Below are positions 46,251 through 57,214 of a stretch of DNA of 64,000 nucleotides, one piece after another. The notes beneath the pieces are model-generated. The model was not told where the DNA came from and did no database searches. It saw only the letters and a program-made list of their open reading frames with translations. This DNA comes from Rhizobium viscosum (GTDB taxonomy: Bacteria; Pseudomonadota; Alphaproteobacteria; Rhizobiales; Rhizobiaceae). The position numbers and the translations under genes are program-made. The DNA lies in assembly GCF_014873945.1 (NCBI RefSeq), contig NZ_JADBEC010000001.1, forward strand, positions 2,523,501 through 2,587,500, read 5' to 3'. Each line of letters starts with the position of its first letter. Position 1 is the stretch's first letter.

Positions 46251-48104
46251 TTATGCCTTGTCCAGTGCCTCGAGTTCGTCGATCAGGCCTTCAATCATCG
46301 ACAGGCCCTTGCTCCAGAAGGAAGGATCGGTTGCATCCAGGCCAAACGGCTTCAGCAGTTCGGAATGATGCTTGGTGCCGCCAGCCTTCAACATCTCGAA
46401 ATACTTGTCCTGAAAGCCCTTCTCGGCTTTCTGATAGACGGCATAGAGCGAGTTCACCAGGCAGTCGCCGAAAGCATAGGCGTAAACATAGAAGGGCGAA
46501 TGGATGAAGTGGGGGATATAGGCCCAGTAGGTCTCATAACCCTCGGAAATCCTGATCGCCGGGCCAAGGCTTTCGGACTGGACGGAAAGCCAAAGTTCGC
46601 CGATGTCGTCGGCGGTCAGTTCGCCGGCCTTGCGGGCGGTATGAACCTTGCGTTCGAACTCGTAGAAGGCGATCTGGCGCACGACCGTATTGATCATGTC
46701 CTCGACCTTCTGGGCAAGCATGGCCTTGCGTTCGCGCTTGTCGGTCGTCCGGTTGAGCAGCGCGCGGAAGGTCAGCATCTCGCCGAAGACGGAAGCTGTT
46801 TCGGCAAGTGTCAGCGGTGTCTGGCACATGAGGGCGCCTTGCGCGCCGGCAAGAACCTGATGAACGCCGTGGCCGAGCTCATGGGCGAGCGTCATCACAT
46901 CGCGTGGTTTGCCCATGTAATTGACGAGCACATAGGGATGGGCCGATGGAACGGTTGGATGCGCAAAAGCGCCGGGCGCCTTGCCGGGGCGCACGGGGGC
47001 GTCGATCCACTGTTCGTCAAAGAAGCGCTTGGCGATTTCAGCCATTTCCGGCGCGAAATTGCCATAGGCGGACAGCACCGTGTCCCTGGCTTCAGTCCAG
47101 GAAATGATGGCACCAGAGGTTTCCGGAAGCGGCGCATTGCGATCCCAGAAATTCATCTGCTCCATGCCGAGCCATTTCGCCTTCATCTTGTAATAGCGAT
47201 GCGAAAGACGCGGATAGGCTTCCTTCACCGCCGCAGCAAGTGCATCGACCACTTCGCGCTCGACGCGGTTCGCCAGATGGCGGCTGTCGGCAATGTCTTC
47301 GAAGCTGCGCCAGCGATCGGAGATATCCTTGTCCTTGGCGAGCGTATTGGTGATGAGCGTAAAGATGCGGATGTTGGTCTTGAAGGTTTCCGCGAGCGCC
47401 ATTGCCGCCTTGCGGCGCACGTCCGGATCCTTTTCCTGCAGCATGTTCAATGCCACTTCGAGCGGTAGCTTCTCGCCGTCGATCTCGAAGCGCAGCTCCG
47501 CCATCGTCTCATCGAAGAGACGGTTGAAGGCGGCAGCGGATGTCATCGACTTTTCGAGGAAGAGCTGCTCGAGCTGATCTTCGAGCTGGTAGGGCTTGTC
47601 CTTGCGCAGGTCGACCAGCCAGGGGCGGTAATGGCCGGCAAGCGGATCGTTCGCCATGCAGGCATCGATCACTGGATCGTCGATACGGTTGAGTTCGAGA
47701 GCGAAGAACAACAGACGGCCGGAATAGTCGGTAAGCTTGGCCTGGACATCGCCATAGAGCTTGCCGTTTGCCGGGTTGGACGTATCCGAGAAATAGGTAA
47801 GACCGGCGAAAGAGCCGAGGCGGCCCATGATATCGTCGAGCGCCTCATATTCCTTCAGCGCCTGGCCGATGCCTTCCTCGCCGTTCTTCGCGGCTGCTTC
47901 GGCAAGTTTGCCCTTCCATTTGTCTTCGAAAGCGGAAGCGGCCTTGCCGGCCTTTTCCATATCGGCGACGAAGGCGGTGGAGGTGGCCGAGGGGTAGAGA
48001 TCCTGCAGCCGCCAGGAAGGAAGGTCGCCCAGAGCCGGATCTGATGCTGCAGCGGGAGCCGTTGCCGAAAGGTGAAGATCGGCATGCGCAAGCATATGTC
48101 TCAT
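46251..48104 (-). CDS. pepF: Oligoendopeptidase F (M3 family)
   Basis: A 617-aa zinc metallopeptidase. Catalytic HELGHGVH (in TLAHELGHGVHQVL, about residues 400-412) supplies two His ligands and the general-base Glu, and the third ligand Glu lies about 25 residues later in TLAETASVFGEM. The N-terminal helical domain includes WRLQDLYPS. Cytoplasmic PepF degrades short peptides. ATG 48104 follows GAGGAAGAGGAA. It is transcribed alone and ends 34 bases before the pabB start. Confidence 0.94.
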   Translation of the reverse strand: MRHMLAHADLHLSATAPAAASDPALGDLPSWRLQDLYPSATSTAFVADMEKAGKAASAFEDKWKGKLAEAAAKNGEEGIGQALKEYEALDDIMGRLGSFAGLTYFSDTSNPANGKLYGDVQAKLTDYSGRLLFFALELNRIDDPVIDACMANDPLAGHYRPWLVDLRKDKPYQLEDQLEQLFLEKSMTSAAAFNRLFDETMAELRFEIDGEKLPLEVALNMLQEKDPDVRRKAAMALAETFKTNIRIFTLITNTLAKDKDISDRWRSFEDIADSRHLANRVEREVVDALAAAVKEAYPRLSHRYYKMKAKWLGMEQMNFWDRNAPLPETSGAIISWTEARDTVLSAYGNFAPEMAEIAKRFFDEQWIDAPVRPGKAPGAFAHPTVPSAHPYVLVNYMGKPRDVMTLAHELGHGVHQVLAGAQGALMCQTPLTLAETASVFGEMLTFRALLNRTTDKRERKAMLAQKVEDMINTVVRQIAFYEFERKVHTARKAGELTADDIGELWLSVQSESLGPAIRISEGYETYWAYIPHFIHSPFYVYAYAFGDCLVNSLYAVYQKAEKGFQDKYFEMLKAGGTKHHSELLKPFGLDATDPSFWSKGLSMIEGLIDELEALDKA

Positions 48105-48312
48105 GGGGCGGTTCCTCTTCCTCTTTTATGACAGGTCTGACTGTCTAAGCGTCGTAACGCCTGTCAGCAAGGGTTTTTCAGCACGAAAAAGGCCCTGTTA
48201 CGGCACGAAAACGGCCTGTCGTAATCGTTAAAATGCAATTGTTTCTCAAAACTGGATGTTCAAGCCTTTCTGTCAGAGTGCGCTCTATGGTTTCGCATGA
48301 AGTGAGGCGACA

Positions 48313-49857
<1,545 letters not shown>

Positions 49858-50006
49858 GGGCCTTTTTATTAAGAATAAGGCAACCACGTTTCGTTACCGT
49901 CCATAAACCACTTGTTAGCGGCTCGTTCACTCTATAAAGAAAAGGTTGATCATGTGTGGCATTTTTGCCATCGTGTGACCGCAATTGACAGCCATTTGAG
50001 ACAGCA

Positions 50007-51917
50007 TTGGACATTGACTGTCTGACGGGGATCGAGTTGCCGAATCTGAATGGGAATACCAAGCTTTCGCGCTTGAGTTGGCGCTTGTCGTGCGCCAAGA
50101 TTGGCGGAAAGGCAATTAGGACGGCAGCGGCCGCCCTCATTGCACTCGCGGTTTCCTCACCGGTATTCGTTAGCACGCCGTCTCAGGCAGCGGGGGACAC
50201 CCGCAGCCTGAAGCTCTATTTCATTCATACCGGCGAAAAGGCCGTCATCACCTATAAGCGAAACGGCAGGTTCGACCCCAAGGGTCTTGAGCAGCTCAAC
50301 CGTTTTCTGCGTGACTGGCGCAAGAATCAGCCGACGAAGATGGATCCGCGCCTCTTCGACCTCATCTGGGAAGTCTACCGCCAGTCCGGCTCCAGGGATT
50401 ACATCAACGTCGTCTGCGGTTTCCGCTCGCCGGCTACCAACGAGATGCTGCGCGGTCGTTCGCGCAAGTCCGGTGTCGCCGAAAAGAGCCAGCATATGCT
50501 CGGCAAGGCGATGGACTTCTTCATTCCGGACGTGAAGCTCGCCACGCTGCGCGGTATCGGCATGAAGATGCAGGTCGGCGGCGTCGGTTTCTACCCGAAG
50601 TCCGGTTCGCCCTTCGTGCATATGGATGTTGGCGGCGTTCGCGCCTGGCCGCGCATGAGCCGCGACGAGCTGGTCAGGCTCTTCCCTGACGGCAATACCA
50701 TTCATATTCCCGCCGATGGCAAGCCGCTGCCGGGCTACCAGCAGGCAATGGCCGATTACAAGCGCCGCATGGCGAACGGCAGCCAGATCATGATGGCCAG
50801 CGCCGGCGCTTCAGTTTCCGATGACGAACCTCGCAAGCAGAAGACGCTGTTTGCCTACCTCTTTGGCGGTGGCGCCGACGAGGAAGAGGATAATTCCGAG
50901 GATAGCACACCGGTTGCTGTCGCAAAGGCAACGCCGCCGAAGGCTGAGGCTGTCCCGGCAGCTGATGAACCTCAGCCGCAGACCGAAGTTGCAAGCGTCA
51001 ATGCACCGGTGCCGCAGGTTCGCCCGGCCTTTAGCAATCAGCTTGCCGGCAACGAGGTTGCCAATGCCCTGGTGCCGCCATCTGCAGGCAACGCCGCCCA
51101 GCAGGCCCTTGCTGCCATGCCGGCTGGCCAGCCGCAGGAACCTGAGCATTTTGCCGATCTCAGTGGTTACAGCATTCCGGTTCCGTCGCTCCTCGGGCAG
51201 CGTCGTGCCCCGGGTGATGCCGAACTTGCCTCTGTTGATCCGGGCCTGATGTCGACGAGCGTTCCGACCCCAGCCGAACGTCCGGCCGTTGCCGAAAACC
51301 TGCTTGCTGCGCAGAATGCCGATCCTGACGCAGGTGAAGACGAAGCTGATCAGGATACGCTTTCGCCCGCCATGGCGGCAGCACTTGCAAAGCAGCAGGA
51401 TCAGAGCGGTGGCGTTGATGTCGCTATGAACGCACCTTCTGAGCCGCAGACCGTGGAGCAGGCAATCAACGCCGCCGCGCCGAAGAACCCGTCGGCACTC
51501 GACAAGCCGCCGCTGCAGCTTGCAGCACTTGCCCCGATGACGAAGTCCGCAAGCTTTGCTGCTCCTCCCGTGGCGCCGAAGCCTGTCGCCGTCAACAGCC
51601 CGGTCGCGCAGGGCTTGCCCACAAAGGGTGGTCGTCCGACGAAGCAGGAAGCGGAAGTTGCCGACGAAAGCCGCCAGACGGTTCGTACAGAGCCGAAGCT
51701 GACGCAGAAGATGATCTCACAGTGGGCTCTTACCAATGCCCGCCTGGAAATGGCGTCCAAGAAGGTGCAGGCACCGCGCTTCGTCAGCCAGGAGCTGCGC
51801 GCCCAGCCAACCTCGGTTTATGCCGAAGGCTTCCAGAAGACTGCTTCGATCGACCCAGGTCGCTTCAGCGGCACCGCCGTCAATTTCATGGAAGTGCGCA
51901 AGTTCAACACGCGCTGA
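50007..51917 (+). CDS. DUF882 (peptidase M15-like) exported protein with long low-complexity tail
   Basis: A 636-aa exported protein. The hydrophobic signal region lies at about residues 35-62 (AAAALIALAVSSPVFV, then QAAGD). The DUF882/M15-type domain (about 65-225) has VVCGFRSPATNEMLRG, SQHMLGKAMDFFIPD and PFVHMDVGGVRAW, where the three His/Asp metal ligands of D,D-peptidase-like folds are found. The remaining 400 residues are Ala/Pro/Gln-rich and poorly conserved in character. The start is uncertain: only TTG codons (50007, 50037, 50073) are in frame before the signal region. It probably acts on peptidoglycan. A terminator follows. Confidence 0.88.
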   Translation: MDIDCLTGIELPNLNGNTKLSRLSWRLSCAKIGGKAIRTAAAALIALAVSSPVFVSTPSQAAGDTRSLKLYFIHTGEKAVITYKRNGRFDPKGLEQLNRFLRDWRKNQPTKMDPRLFDLIWEVYRQSGSRDYINVVCGFRSPATNEMLRGRSRKSGVAEKSQHMLGKAMDFFIPDVKLATLRGIGMKMQVGGVGFYPKSGSPFVHMDVGGVRAWPRMSRDELVRLFPDGNTIHIPADGKPLPGYQQAMADYKRRMANGSQIMMASAGASVSDDEPRKQKTLFAYLFGGGADEEEDNSEDSTPVAVAKATPPKAEAVPAADEPQPQTEVASVNAPVPQVRPAFSNQLAGNEVANALVPPSAGNAAQQALAAMPAGQPQEPEHFADLSGYSIPVPSLLGQRRAPGDAELASVDPGLMSTSVPTPAERPAVAENLLAAQNADPDAGEDEADQDTLSPAMAAALAKQQDQSGGVDVAMNAPSEPQTVEQAINAAAPKNPSALDKPPLQLAALAPMTKSASFAAPPVAPKPVAVNSPVAQGLPTKGGRPTKQEAEVADESRQTVRTEPKLTQKMISQWALTNARLEMASKKVQAPRFVSQELRAQPTSVYAEGFQKTASIDPGRFSGTAVNFMEVRKFNTR

Positions 51918-51940
51918 TCCATCCAGATTTCGAGTAAGCA

Positions 51941-51976
51941 AAAGCCGCTGGATCGTCTCCGGCGGCTTTCGTTTTA
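51941..51976 (+). terminator. Intrinsic terminator of the DUF882 gene
   Basis: A 10-bp stem AAAGCCGCTG (51941-51950) / CGGCGGCTTT (51960-51969) is followed by CGTTTT. Confidence 0.85.
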
Positions 51977-52027
51977 GGGGCAGCGGCAGGGCGAAAATGC
52001 GCTGGCCTTTGACGGCGTCAAAAGAAA

Positions 52028-52046
52028 AGCCGCCATGAAGGCGGCT
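52028..52046 (-). terminator. Intrinsic terminator of gapR
   Basis: A 7-bp stem AGCCGCC/GGCGGCT with loop ATGAA runs into TTTTCTTT on the minus strand, 26 bp after the stop. Confidence 0.85.
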
Positions 52047-52071
52047 CTCTGAAAATATGGCTGGATGGTCC

Positions 52072-52335
52072 TCAGCCTTCCGGCGGGGATTCGATCATGC
52101 CGAGGGCATGCAGGTAGGTATCGAGGATCGCATCCTCTTCCATGCGCTCCTGCTCGTCCTTCTTGCGCAGCGCAACGACCTTCTTGAGGATCTTGGTGTC
52201 GAAGCCCATGCCCTTGGCTTCGCCATAGACGTCCTTGATGTCGTCGGCGATGGTCTTCTTTTCTTCTTCCAGGCGTTCAATGCGCTCGACAAAAGCGCGA
52301 AGCTGATCGCGGGCGACGCCATGTGCATCAGACAT
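52072..52335 (-). CDS. gapR: GapR (DUF2312) nucleoid-associated protein
   Basis: An 87-aa helical protein with the GapR signature: [20 protein letters not shown], then [18 protein letters not shown] and [20 protein letters not shown]. In Caulobacter GapR binds overtwisted DNA as a tetramer and stimulates topoisomerases, and it is needed for chromosome replication and division in alphaproteobacteria. ATG 52335 follows CAGGAGAACACG; the longer frame to 52404 is not family-like. Confidence 0.93.
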   Translation of the reverse strand: MSDAHGVARDQLRAFVERIERLEEEKKTIADDIKDVYGEAKGMGFDTKILKKVVALRKKDEQERMEEDAILDTYLHALGMIESPPEG

Positions 52336-52425
52336 CGTGTTCTCCTGATTTCGGGATATGCATTCGGGTTGCCAGTGACTGCCGCGAAGTGCCGCCAGCG
52401 TCAAGACGATTTGAGAGCGGGTGGA

Positions 52426-52731
52426 CTATTTGTGCGGGTTGTTCACCTCAAAAGCTGCCTTTTGCACAGGCGATGCTTCCGTCTGGTGGATGTTCTTCCA
52501 GTCTTCGTAGGGCATGCCGTAGACGATCTCGCGCGATTCGTCCTTTGTTATAGGAACGCCTTCGGCTTCCGCAGCTTCGCGGTACCAGTTGGACAGGCAG
52601 TTGCGGCAAAAGCCGGCGAGATTCATCAGATCGATGTTCTGCACGTCGGTTCGTTCCCGAAGATGCGCAACGAGCCGGCGGAAGGCGGCTGCCTCGAACT
52701 CCGTCTGCTGTTTTTTGCTGAGCGTGGTCAT
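52426..52731 (-). CDS. DUF1244 protein
   Basis: A 101-aa protein matching DUF1244 by eye: EFEAAAFRRLVAHLRERTDV, then QNIDLMNLAGFCRNCLSNWY with a paired Cys motif (C-x-x-C), and EIVYGMPYEDWKNIHQ. The family is small, helical and of unknown function, common in alpha- and gammaproteobacteria. Its C-x-x-C could bind metal. It lies 14 bases downstream of the formylglutamate amidohydrolase-like gene on the same strand and is likely co-transcribed with it. Confidence 0.9.
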   Translation of the reverse strand: MTTLSKKQQTEFEAAAFRRLVAHLRERTDVQNIDLMNLAGFCRNCLSNWYREAAEAEGVPITKDESREIVYGMPYEDWKNIHQTEASPVQKAAFEVNNPHK

Positions 52732-52745
52732 GGGTCAAGTCCTTC

Positions 52746-53555
52746 TCAATAGGGGCCGGTTCGCGAAGTGTGCACGCTGTATGCATGCAGAGCCGGATCG
52801 GCGTTCATCTCCGCAAAGACGGGTGCCAGGCGCGCCGCCCATTCCTCGATACCGGCCTCGTTGCCGATGAGGTCCTGGCGTATTTCCAGAAGTGCGTGCG
52901 GGATGCCCGTCATCATGCAATGACGATACATGGTGTCACCCTTCAGGGCGCCATCATAGGGTTCGTTGTCCCCGACGACGAGATCAGGATCGACCCGCAG
53001 TCTTTCAAGCAATGGTGCGACGGCGCGGTGGTCGCTGTCCCAGAGCACCGCCGCATGCCAGGGGCGGGGAACGCTCTTCCAGGCAGGTGTAAAGGAGTGG
53101 AGGGAGAGGACCAGCGGCGCTTTGCCGGTCGCGTTCGCCACCCTGTCGATCGTCTCCGACACGGCATTGTGATAGGGTCTGTGGAAGGTTTCGATCCGGT
53201 AGTTCCATTCCTCCTCAGTAATCGGATGGTTTCCGGGGATGATGGCGCCGTCGGAGATTTTCATGATCAGCGTCGGGTCGTCCTCGCCTCTGTTCGGATC
53301 GATCAGCAGGCGGGAAAAACCGCCGAGCACGCCCGGTACGTCCAGTTTTGCACACAGCTTGCGCGCCAGGCCCTGAATGCCGATGTCATAGGCAATGTGC
53401 CTGGAGAAAGCACTTTCCGGCAGGCCGAGCCGGCCATATCGTTCGGGCAGACGGTTCATGGCATGATCGCCGAGGATCACCATGCCTTTGTCATGTTGGC
53501 CAGATAGGATTTCGAAGGATTGGAAGTGATCCATAAGGAAATTGCCAATTGTCAT
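52746..53555 (-). CDS. N-formylglutamate amidohydrolase family protein (second copy)
   Basis: A 269-aa member of the same family as the gene at 14320-15201 but only distantly similar to it. Motifs are VILGDHAMNRLP in place of NSPHSG, DPNRGEDDPTLI, VLSLHSFTP for the middle histidine motif, and ALLEIRQDLI near the C-terminus. The family releases formate or hydrolyses N-formyl and similar amides. ATG 53555 was chosen, and ATG 53534 is possible. It may be co-transcribed with the DUF1244 gene. Confidence 0.85.
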   Translation of the reverse strand: MTIGNFLMDHFQSFEILSGQHDKGMVILGDHAMNRLPERYGRLGLPESAFSRHIAYDIGIQGLARKLCAKLDVPGVLGGFSRLLIDPNRGEDDPTLIMKISDGAIIPGNHPITEEEWNYRIETFHRPYHNAVSETIDRVANATGKAPLVLSLHSFTPAWKSVPRPWHAAVLWDSDHRAVAPLLERLRVDPDLVVGDNEPYDGALKGDTMYRHCMMTGIPHALLEIRQDLIGNEAGIEEWAARLAPVFAEMNADPALHAYSVHTSRTGPY

Positions 53556-53736
53556 TTCGCGTATTCGCCCAGTGATTGCATGCGCCTTCGGCCGGTTCAA
53601 GCGCGATGGGCAGACCAACGCGACAAGATGCGCTCGATCGGTGGTTATGAAAGGAAATATAATCGATTAGCATTGCGTTGACTTTCGCCTGATGGCGGCG
53701 CAAGAAGACACGGATAACGAATAACCGTGGAGCTAT

Positions 53737-54222
53737 TTGGGAGCCGTGTTGATCCAAGCCGCGCCAAGTTTCCTCACGCGGTCCGGGCCGCTTGCCCGTC
53801 TCGCATTGTTCGCTCTTGCAGCCGTCTCGCCGTTCTTCATTGCCGATGCCGCGCGTGCGGATTTCCGTGTATGCAACGGTACGCAAAATCTGGTTGGCGT
53901 TGCGATCGGATATAGAGCGAAGGACGGCTGGGTTACGGAGGGTTGGTGGCAGGTGCCGGCAACGACCTGCGCCACGCTGATCGAGGGAGAGTTGCAGTCG
54001 CGTTATTATTACCTCTACGCAGAAGACGCCGCCCGGGGAGGCCGATGGACGGGTGACGTGCAGATGTGCGTGGCGGAAAACGAATTCAAGATCACGGGTG
54101 TGCAGGACTGCTATGCCCGGGGTTATCAGAAAATGGGATTCAAGGAATATGATACGGGCCGCCAGGGAAGCTGGATGGTTCAACTCTCCGACACCCCAGG
54201 GACGCAAGAAAGCCAGAATTGA
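53737..54222 (+). CDS. DUF1036 secreted protein
   Basis: A 161-aa exported protein with a signal peptide region ending at about residue 41 (ADAARA). A DUF1036 domain (about 42-145) follows, beginning ADFRVCNGTQNLVGVAIGY and including EGWWQVPATTCATLI and YYYLYAEDA, with several conserved Cys (at NGTQN, TTCAT, MCVAE, DCYAR). Function unknown. The start may be TTG 53737 or GTG 53746. Its TGA overlaps the pyruvate kinase ATG by one base, an arrangement found repeatedly in Rhizobiales. Confidence 0.88.
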   Translation: MGAVLIQAAPSFLTRSGPLARLALFALAAVSPFFIADAARADFRVCNGTQNLVGVAIGYRAKDGWVTEGWWQVPATTCATLIEGELQSRYYYLYAEDAARGGRWTGDVQMCVAENEFKITGVQDCYARGYQKMGFKEYDTGRQGSWMVQLSDTPGTQESQN

Positions 54223-55661
54223 TGAAGCGTAACCGCAAAGTTAAAATCCTCGCCACCCTCGGCCCCGCCTCCTCCGAGGAGTCGATGATCGAGAAGCTGC
54301 ACCAGGCGGGTGCGGATATCTTCCGCATCAACATGAGCCATGCGAGCCATGACGTGATGCGCACGCTCGTGCAGCGCATTCGCGCCGTCGAAGCCCGCTC
54401 GGGCCGGCCGATCGGCATTCTGGCCGACCTGCAGGGTCCCAAGCTTCGCGTCGGCAAGTTCACCGATGTGAAGGTCGAGCTGAAGCCTGGCCAGACCTTT
54501 ACGCTGGATAATAACGACACCCCCGGCGACAACACCCGCGTTTACCTGCCGCATCCTGAAATTCTCGAAGCCGTTCAGCCGGGCCATCGCCTGCTGATCG
54601 ATGATGGGAAGCTCGCTCTGCGCGCAGAAAAGTGCGACGGCAAGAGCATCGTCACGACCGTTATCGCCGGTACCAGCATTTCCGACCGCAAGGGTGTCAG
54701 CCTGCCGGATACACTGCTTGGCGTCGGCGCGCTGACGGACAAGGACCGTGCCGACCTCGATGCGGTTCTGGCGACCGACGATGTCGACTGGGTGGCGCTC
54801 TCCTTCGTGCAGCGCCCGGATGACCTTGCCGAAGTGCGCAAGATCGCCCGCGGACGCGTCGGCCTGATGTCGAAGATCGAGAAGCCGCAGGCTCTGGAAC
54901 GTATCGAGGAAATCATCGAACTTTCCGACGCGCTGATGGTCGCCCGCGGCGACCTCGGTGTCGAAATGCCGCTCGAAGCTGTTCCGGGTATTCAGAAGCA
55001 ACTTATCCGCGCTTGCCGCCGTTCGGGCAAGCCTGTCATCGTCGCCACGCAGATGCTGGAATCGATGATCTCCTCGCCGGTTCCGACCCGCGCCGAAGTA
55101 TCTGATGTTTCCATCGCTGTCTTCGAAGGCGCTGACGCAATCATGCTGTCGGCCGAATCGGCTTCCGGCACCTATCCGGTCGAAGCCGTTTCGATGATGG
55201 CCTCGATTGCAAGCACGGTGGAGAAGGATCCGCACTATCCGGGCATCATCTATGCGCAGCGCGCCCAGCCGGAAGCAACCGGCGCCGACGCCATCTCGCT
55301 TGCTGCCCGCCAGATCGCCGAGACGCTGAAGCTGTCGGCCATCGTCTGTTATACTTCTTCCGGCACGACCGGCCTGCGCGCCTCGCGCGAGCGTCCGCAG
55401 GTGCCGATCATCGCTCTGTCGCCGATCATCAAGACGGCGCGCCGTCTGTCGGTCGTCTGGGGCATGCATTGCGTCGTCACGCATGACGCGACCGACCTCG
55501 ACGACATGGTCAACCGCGCCTGCCGCATCGTAGCCGCAGAAGGTTTCGGCAAGCCCGGTGATCGCATCATCATCTCTGCAGGCGTGCCGCTCGGTACGCC
55601 GGGCGCGACCAACATGCTGCGCATCGCCTATATCGGCTCCGACGGCCAGAGCGGCATCTGA
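54222..55661 (+). CDS. pyk: Pyruvate kinase
   Basis: A 479-aa glycolytic enzyme that converts phosphoenolpyruvate and ADP to pyruvate and ATP. Conserved parts are KILATLGPASSEES, FRINMSHAS (phosphate contact), LADLQGPKLRVG, LMSKIEKPQALERIEEII (catalytic Lys and metal Glu), MVARGDLGVEMPLE and the SAESASG region. ATG 54222 overlaps the DUF1036 stop by one base, so translation is coupled. An intrinsic terminator lies 22 bp after the stop. Confidence 0.97.
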   Translation: MKRNRKVKILATLGPASSEESMIEKLHQAGADIFRINMSHASHDVMRTLVQRIRAVEARSGRPIGILADLQGPKLRVGKFTDVKVELKPGQTFTLDNNDTPGDNTRVYLPHPEILEAVQPGHRLLIDDGKLALRAEKCDGKSIVTTVIAGTSISDRKGVSLPDTLLGVGALTDKDRADLDAVLATDDVDWVALSFVQRPDDLAEVRKIARGRVGLMSKIEKPQALERIEEIIELSDALMVARGDLGVEMPLEAVPGIQKQLIRACRRSGKPVIVATQMLESMISSPVPTRAEVSDVSIAVFEGADAIMLSAESASGTYPVEAVSMMASIASTVEKDPHYPGIIYAQRAQPEATGADAISLAARQIAETLKLSAIVCYTSSGTTGLRASRERPQVPIIALSPIIKTARRLSVVWGMHCVVTHDATDLDDMVNRACRIVAAEGFGKPGDRIIISAGVPLGTPGATNMLRIAYIGSDGQSGI

Positions 55662-55683
55662 TTGCTTTCAGGCCTGAAAATAC

Positions 55684-55719
55684 AAAGCGCTCCTCGAAAG
55701 AGGGGCGCTTTTTCTTTTT
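55684..55719 (+). terminator. Intrinsic terminator of pyk
   Basis: A 12-bp stem (AAAGCGCTCCTC at 55684-55695 with GAGGGGCGCTTT at 55700-55711, one G-T pair) with a GAAA loop is followed by TTCTTTTT. Confidence 0.92.
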
Positions 55720-55738
55720 GATTCTGCCTTTGATACTC

Positions 55739-56290
55739 TTAGCCGCAGGAGAGGTGACCGACGCGATAAATCTGATCGGTGCCTGACGCGGGCAGGGCTT
55801 CCGCACTGAGGCCAAAGCGGACCATCGTCCAGTCATGCGGATCAAAGGCGGTAATGCGGGCGAGCAGATGTTTGCCGCCGGCTTCCTGCTTTGCCAGGTC
55901 AACCTCTTGCAGCCGTAAGTCGGGCAGAGAGACATGCGGTTCGATAGGGAGATGTTCGCTGTAAGCAAAGCCGGCGCCGGCGAGATCCGGTGAGACATGC
56001 GCATGCCAGACGATCCAATGGCGAATGCGCGGCCGGCCGAAGGCGTCTGTCAGCGCGGCAAAGCCGGGGGCGCAGATGAAATTGCTGGCGCCTTCCGGCT
56101 GATCCCAGAGATAAAAGGGCGAATACAGATTTTCCCGGCTGCCGAATTCACCTCGGCGTGCGCTCAAAAATGCCTTGAAACCGAGATGCAGGAAGCCATC
56201 CATCGCCGGCCCTTTGTCGCGGATGCGGCGATCAATGATCTCCATGTCGTAATCGGCAGGCAAGGTGAAGGAATATTGCATGGCTATCAT
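55739..56290 (-). CDS. DUF4865 family protein
   Basis: A 183-aa protein matching DUF4865: MQYSFTLPADYDMEIIDRRI at the start, KGPAMDGFLHLGFKAFL, and NLYSPFYLWDQPEGASNFIC. This dimeric alpha/beta-barrel-like family has been compared to small monooxygenase folds, but no activity is established. The start codon overlaps the cupin stop in an ATGA (56287-56290). It is the third gene of a tightly coupled tautomerase-cupin-DUF4865 operon controlled most likely by the divergent LysR gene. Confidence 0.85.
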   Translation of the reverse strand: MIAMQYSFTLPADYDMEIIDRRIRDKGPAMDGFLHLGFKAFLSARRGEFGSRENLYSPFYLWDQPEGASNFICAPGFAALTDAFGRPRIRHWIVWHAHVSPDLAGAGFAYSEHLPIEPHVSLPDLRLQEVDLAKQEAGGKHLLARITAFDPHDWTMVRFGLSAEALPASGTDQIYRVGHLSCG

Positions 56291-56691
56291 GGCTTTGTCT
56301 TCTCTCTGTCAGACCAGTCGACGAAGCGTCCCTTCTCAAAACCCTGGATGCTGAGATAGCTGAAAGGGCTGTGAGCTGTTGCCCCGTGCCAGTGAAGCTC
56401 GTCCGGCGCGAACCATATTGCATCGCCGGTTCTGACTTCCTCGACTGGTTCACCCTTCCGCTGCACGAGACCGACGCCGGAGAGGACATAAAGAAGCTGG
56501 CCGCGCGGATGCGTATGCCAGTGTGTCACGGTACCGGGATCGAGGGTTGCGCGCATGGCGGTGTTCTCGCCATCGATCTCACTGTCGAGCAGCATCTCGA
56601 CCCAGAAGGGCGCATTCGAAATGCCTTCAGGAGAACGGACGGCACTGCCGGGACGGCGGATCGTCATTATCCTCGGATTGGCCGTGCTCAT
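56287..56691 (-). CDS. Cupin domain protein
   Basis: A 134-aa single-domain cupin. Motif 1 is GTVTHWHTHPRGQLLYVLSG, with His-x-His ligands and Glu replaced by Gln; motif 2 is DAIWFAPDELHWHGATAHS. The two histidine sets suggest a bound divalent metal. It resembles quercetinase-like or carboxymuconolactone-associated cupins. ATG 56691 overlaps the tautomerase stop, and its own stop overlaps the DUF4865 start, so all three are translationally coupled. Confidence 0.88.
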   Translation of the reverse strand: MSTANPRIMTIRRPGSAVRSPEGISNAPFWVEMLLDSEIDGENTAMRATLDPGTVTHWHTHPRGQLLYVLSGVGLVQRKGEPVEEVRTGDAIWFAPDELHWHGATAHSPFSYLSIQGFEKGRFVDWSDREKTKP

Positions 56692-57107
56692 GCCGGAACT
56701 CCCCTGGCGCGCGCCTCCCATCCGGGTTCGGCCATTTGTGCCAGGCCGTCGCCGAAGGACCATTCGTCCGGTTCGCTGGTCGAGATGACGATCATCACGT
56801 CTTCGGGGCGCAAGCCGGGCAATTGTTGGAGCAATTCGGCGGCTCGGCGGAAGAAAGCCTTGCGCATTTCCGTCGTGCGCGGTTTGCCGGTCGTGATCGA
56901 AATCAACACGAAATCATCCGAGCGCGGACCGGAAAGGTAATTGCGATCGAAGATCAGTTCGCCCGGCTCATGCTGGTGGATGATCTGGAAGCGGTCGGCC
57001 GGCGGCACATTGAAGGTTTCCACCATGGCCTTGTGAAGGCTGTCCGAGAGAGCACGCAGATAGTCCGGTGACTTGCCCTTCAGAAGGGAGATGCGAGCGA
57101 ATGGCAT
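56688..57107 (-). CDS. Tautomerase family protein
   Basis: A 139-aa protein of the tautomerase superfamily, with the catalytic N-terminal Pro (MPFARISLLKG; Pro2 after Met removal). The segment DRFQIIHQHEPGELIFDRNYL and the C-terminal EDVMIVISTSEPDEWSFGDG match the longer two-motif tautomerase relatives. ATG 57107 gives the required Pro next to Met, which decides the start over 57146. It is the first gene of the coupled operon. Substrate unknown; keto-enol tautomerisation of an aromatic breakdown product is plausible. Confidence 0.9.
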   Translation of the reverse strand: MPFARISLLKGKSPDYLRALSDSLHKAMVETFNVPPADRFQIIHQHEPGELIFDRNYLSGPRSDDFVLISITTGKPRTTEMRKAFFRRAAELLQQLPGLRPEDVMIVISTSEPDEWSFGDGLAQMAEPGWEARARGVPA

Positions 57108-57183
57108 TGGATGCCTCCTTGTTCTTTGTCTTGACAGGAGAAGCATGCCACGACACGATGATGCGGAAAATCAGAATTTTATG

Positions 57184-57191
57184 GATTAATC
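57184..57191. promoter_or_regulatory. Candidate operator between tautomerase operon and LysR gene
   Basis: The perfect palindrome GATTAATC lies within a longer ATTTT...AAAAT frame in the 107-bp divergent promoter region, 24 bp before the LysR start. Its symmetry fits a LysR site. Confidence 0.3.
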
Positions 57192-57214
57192 ATCCTGAAA
57201 ATCGAGATCGTGAA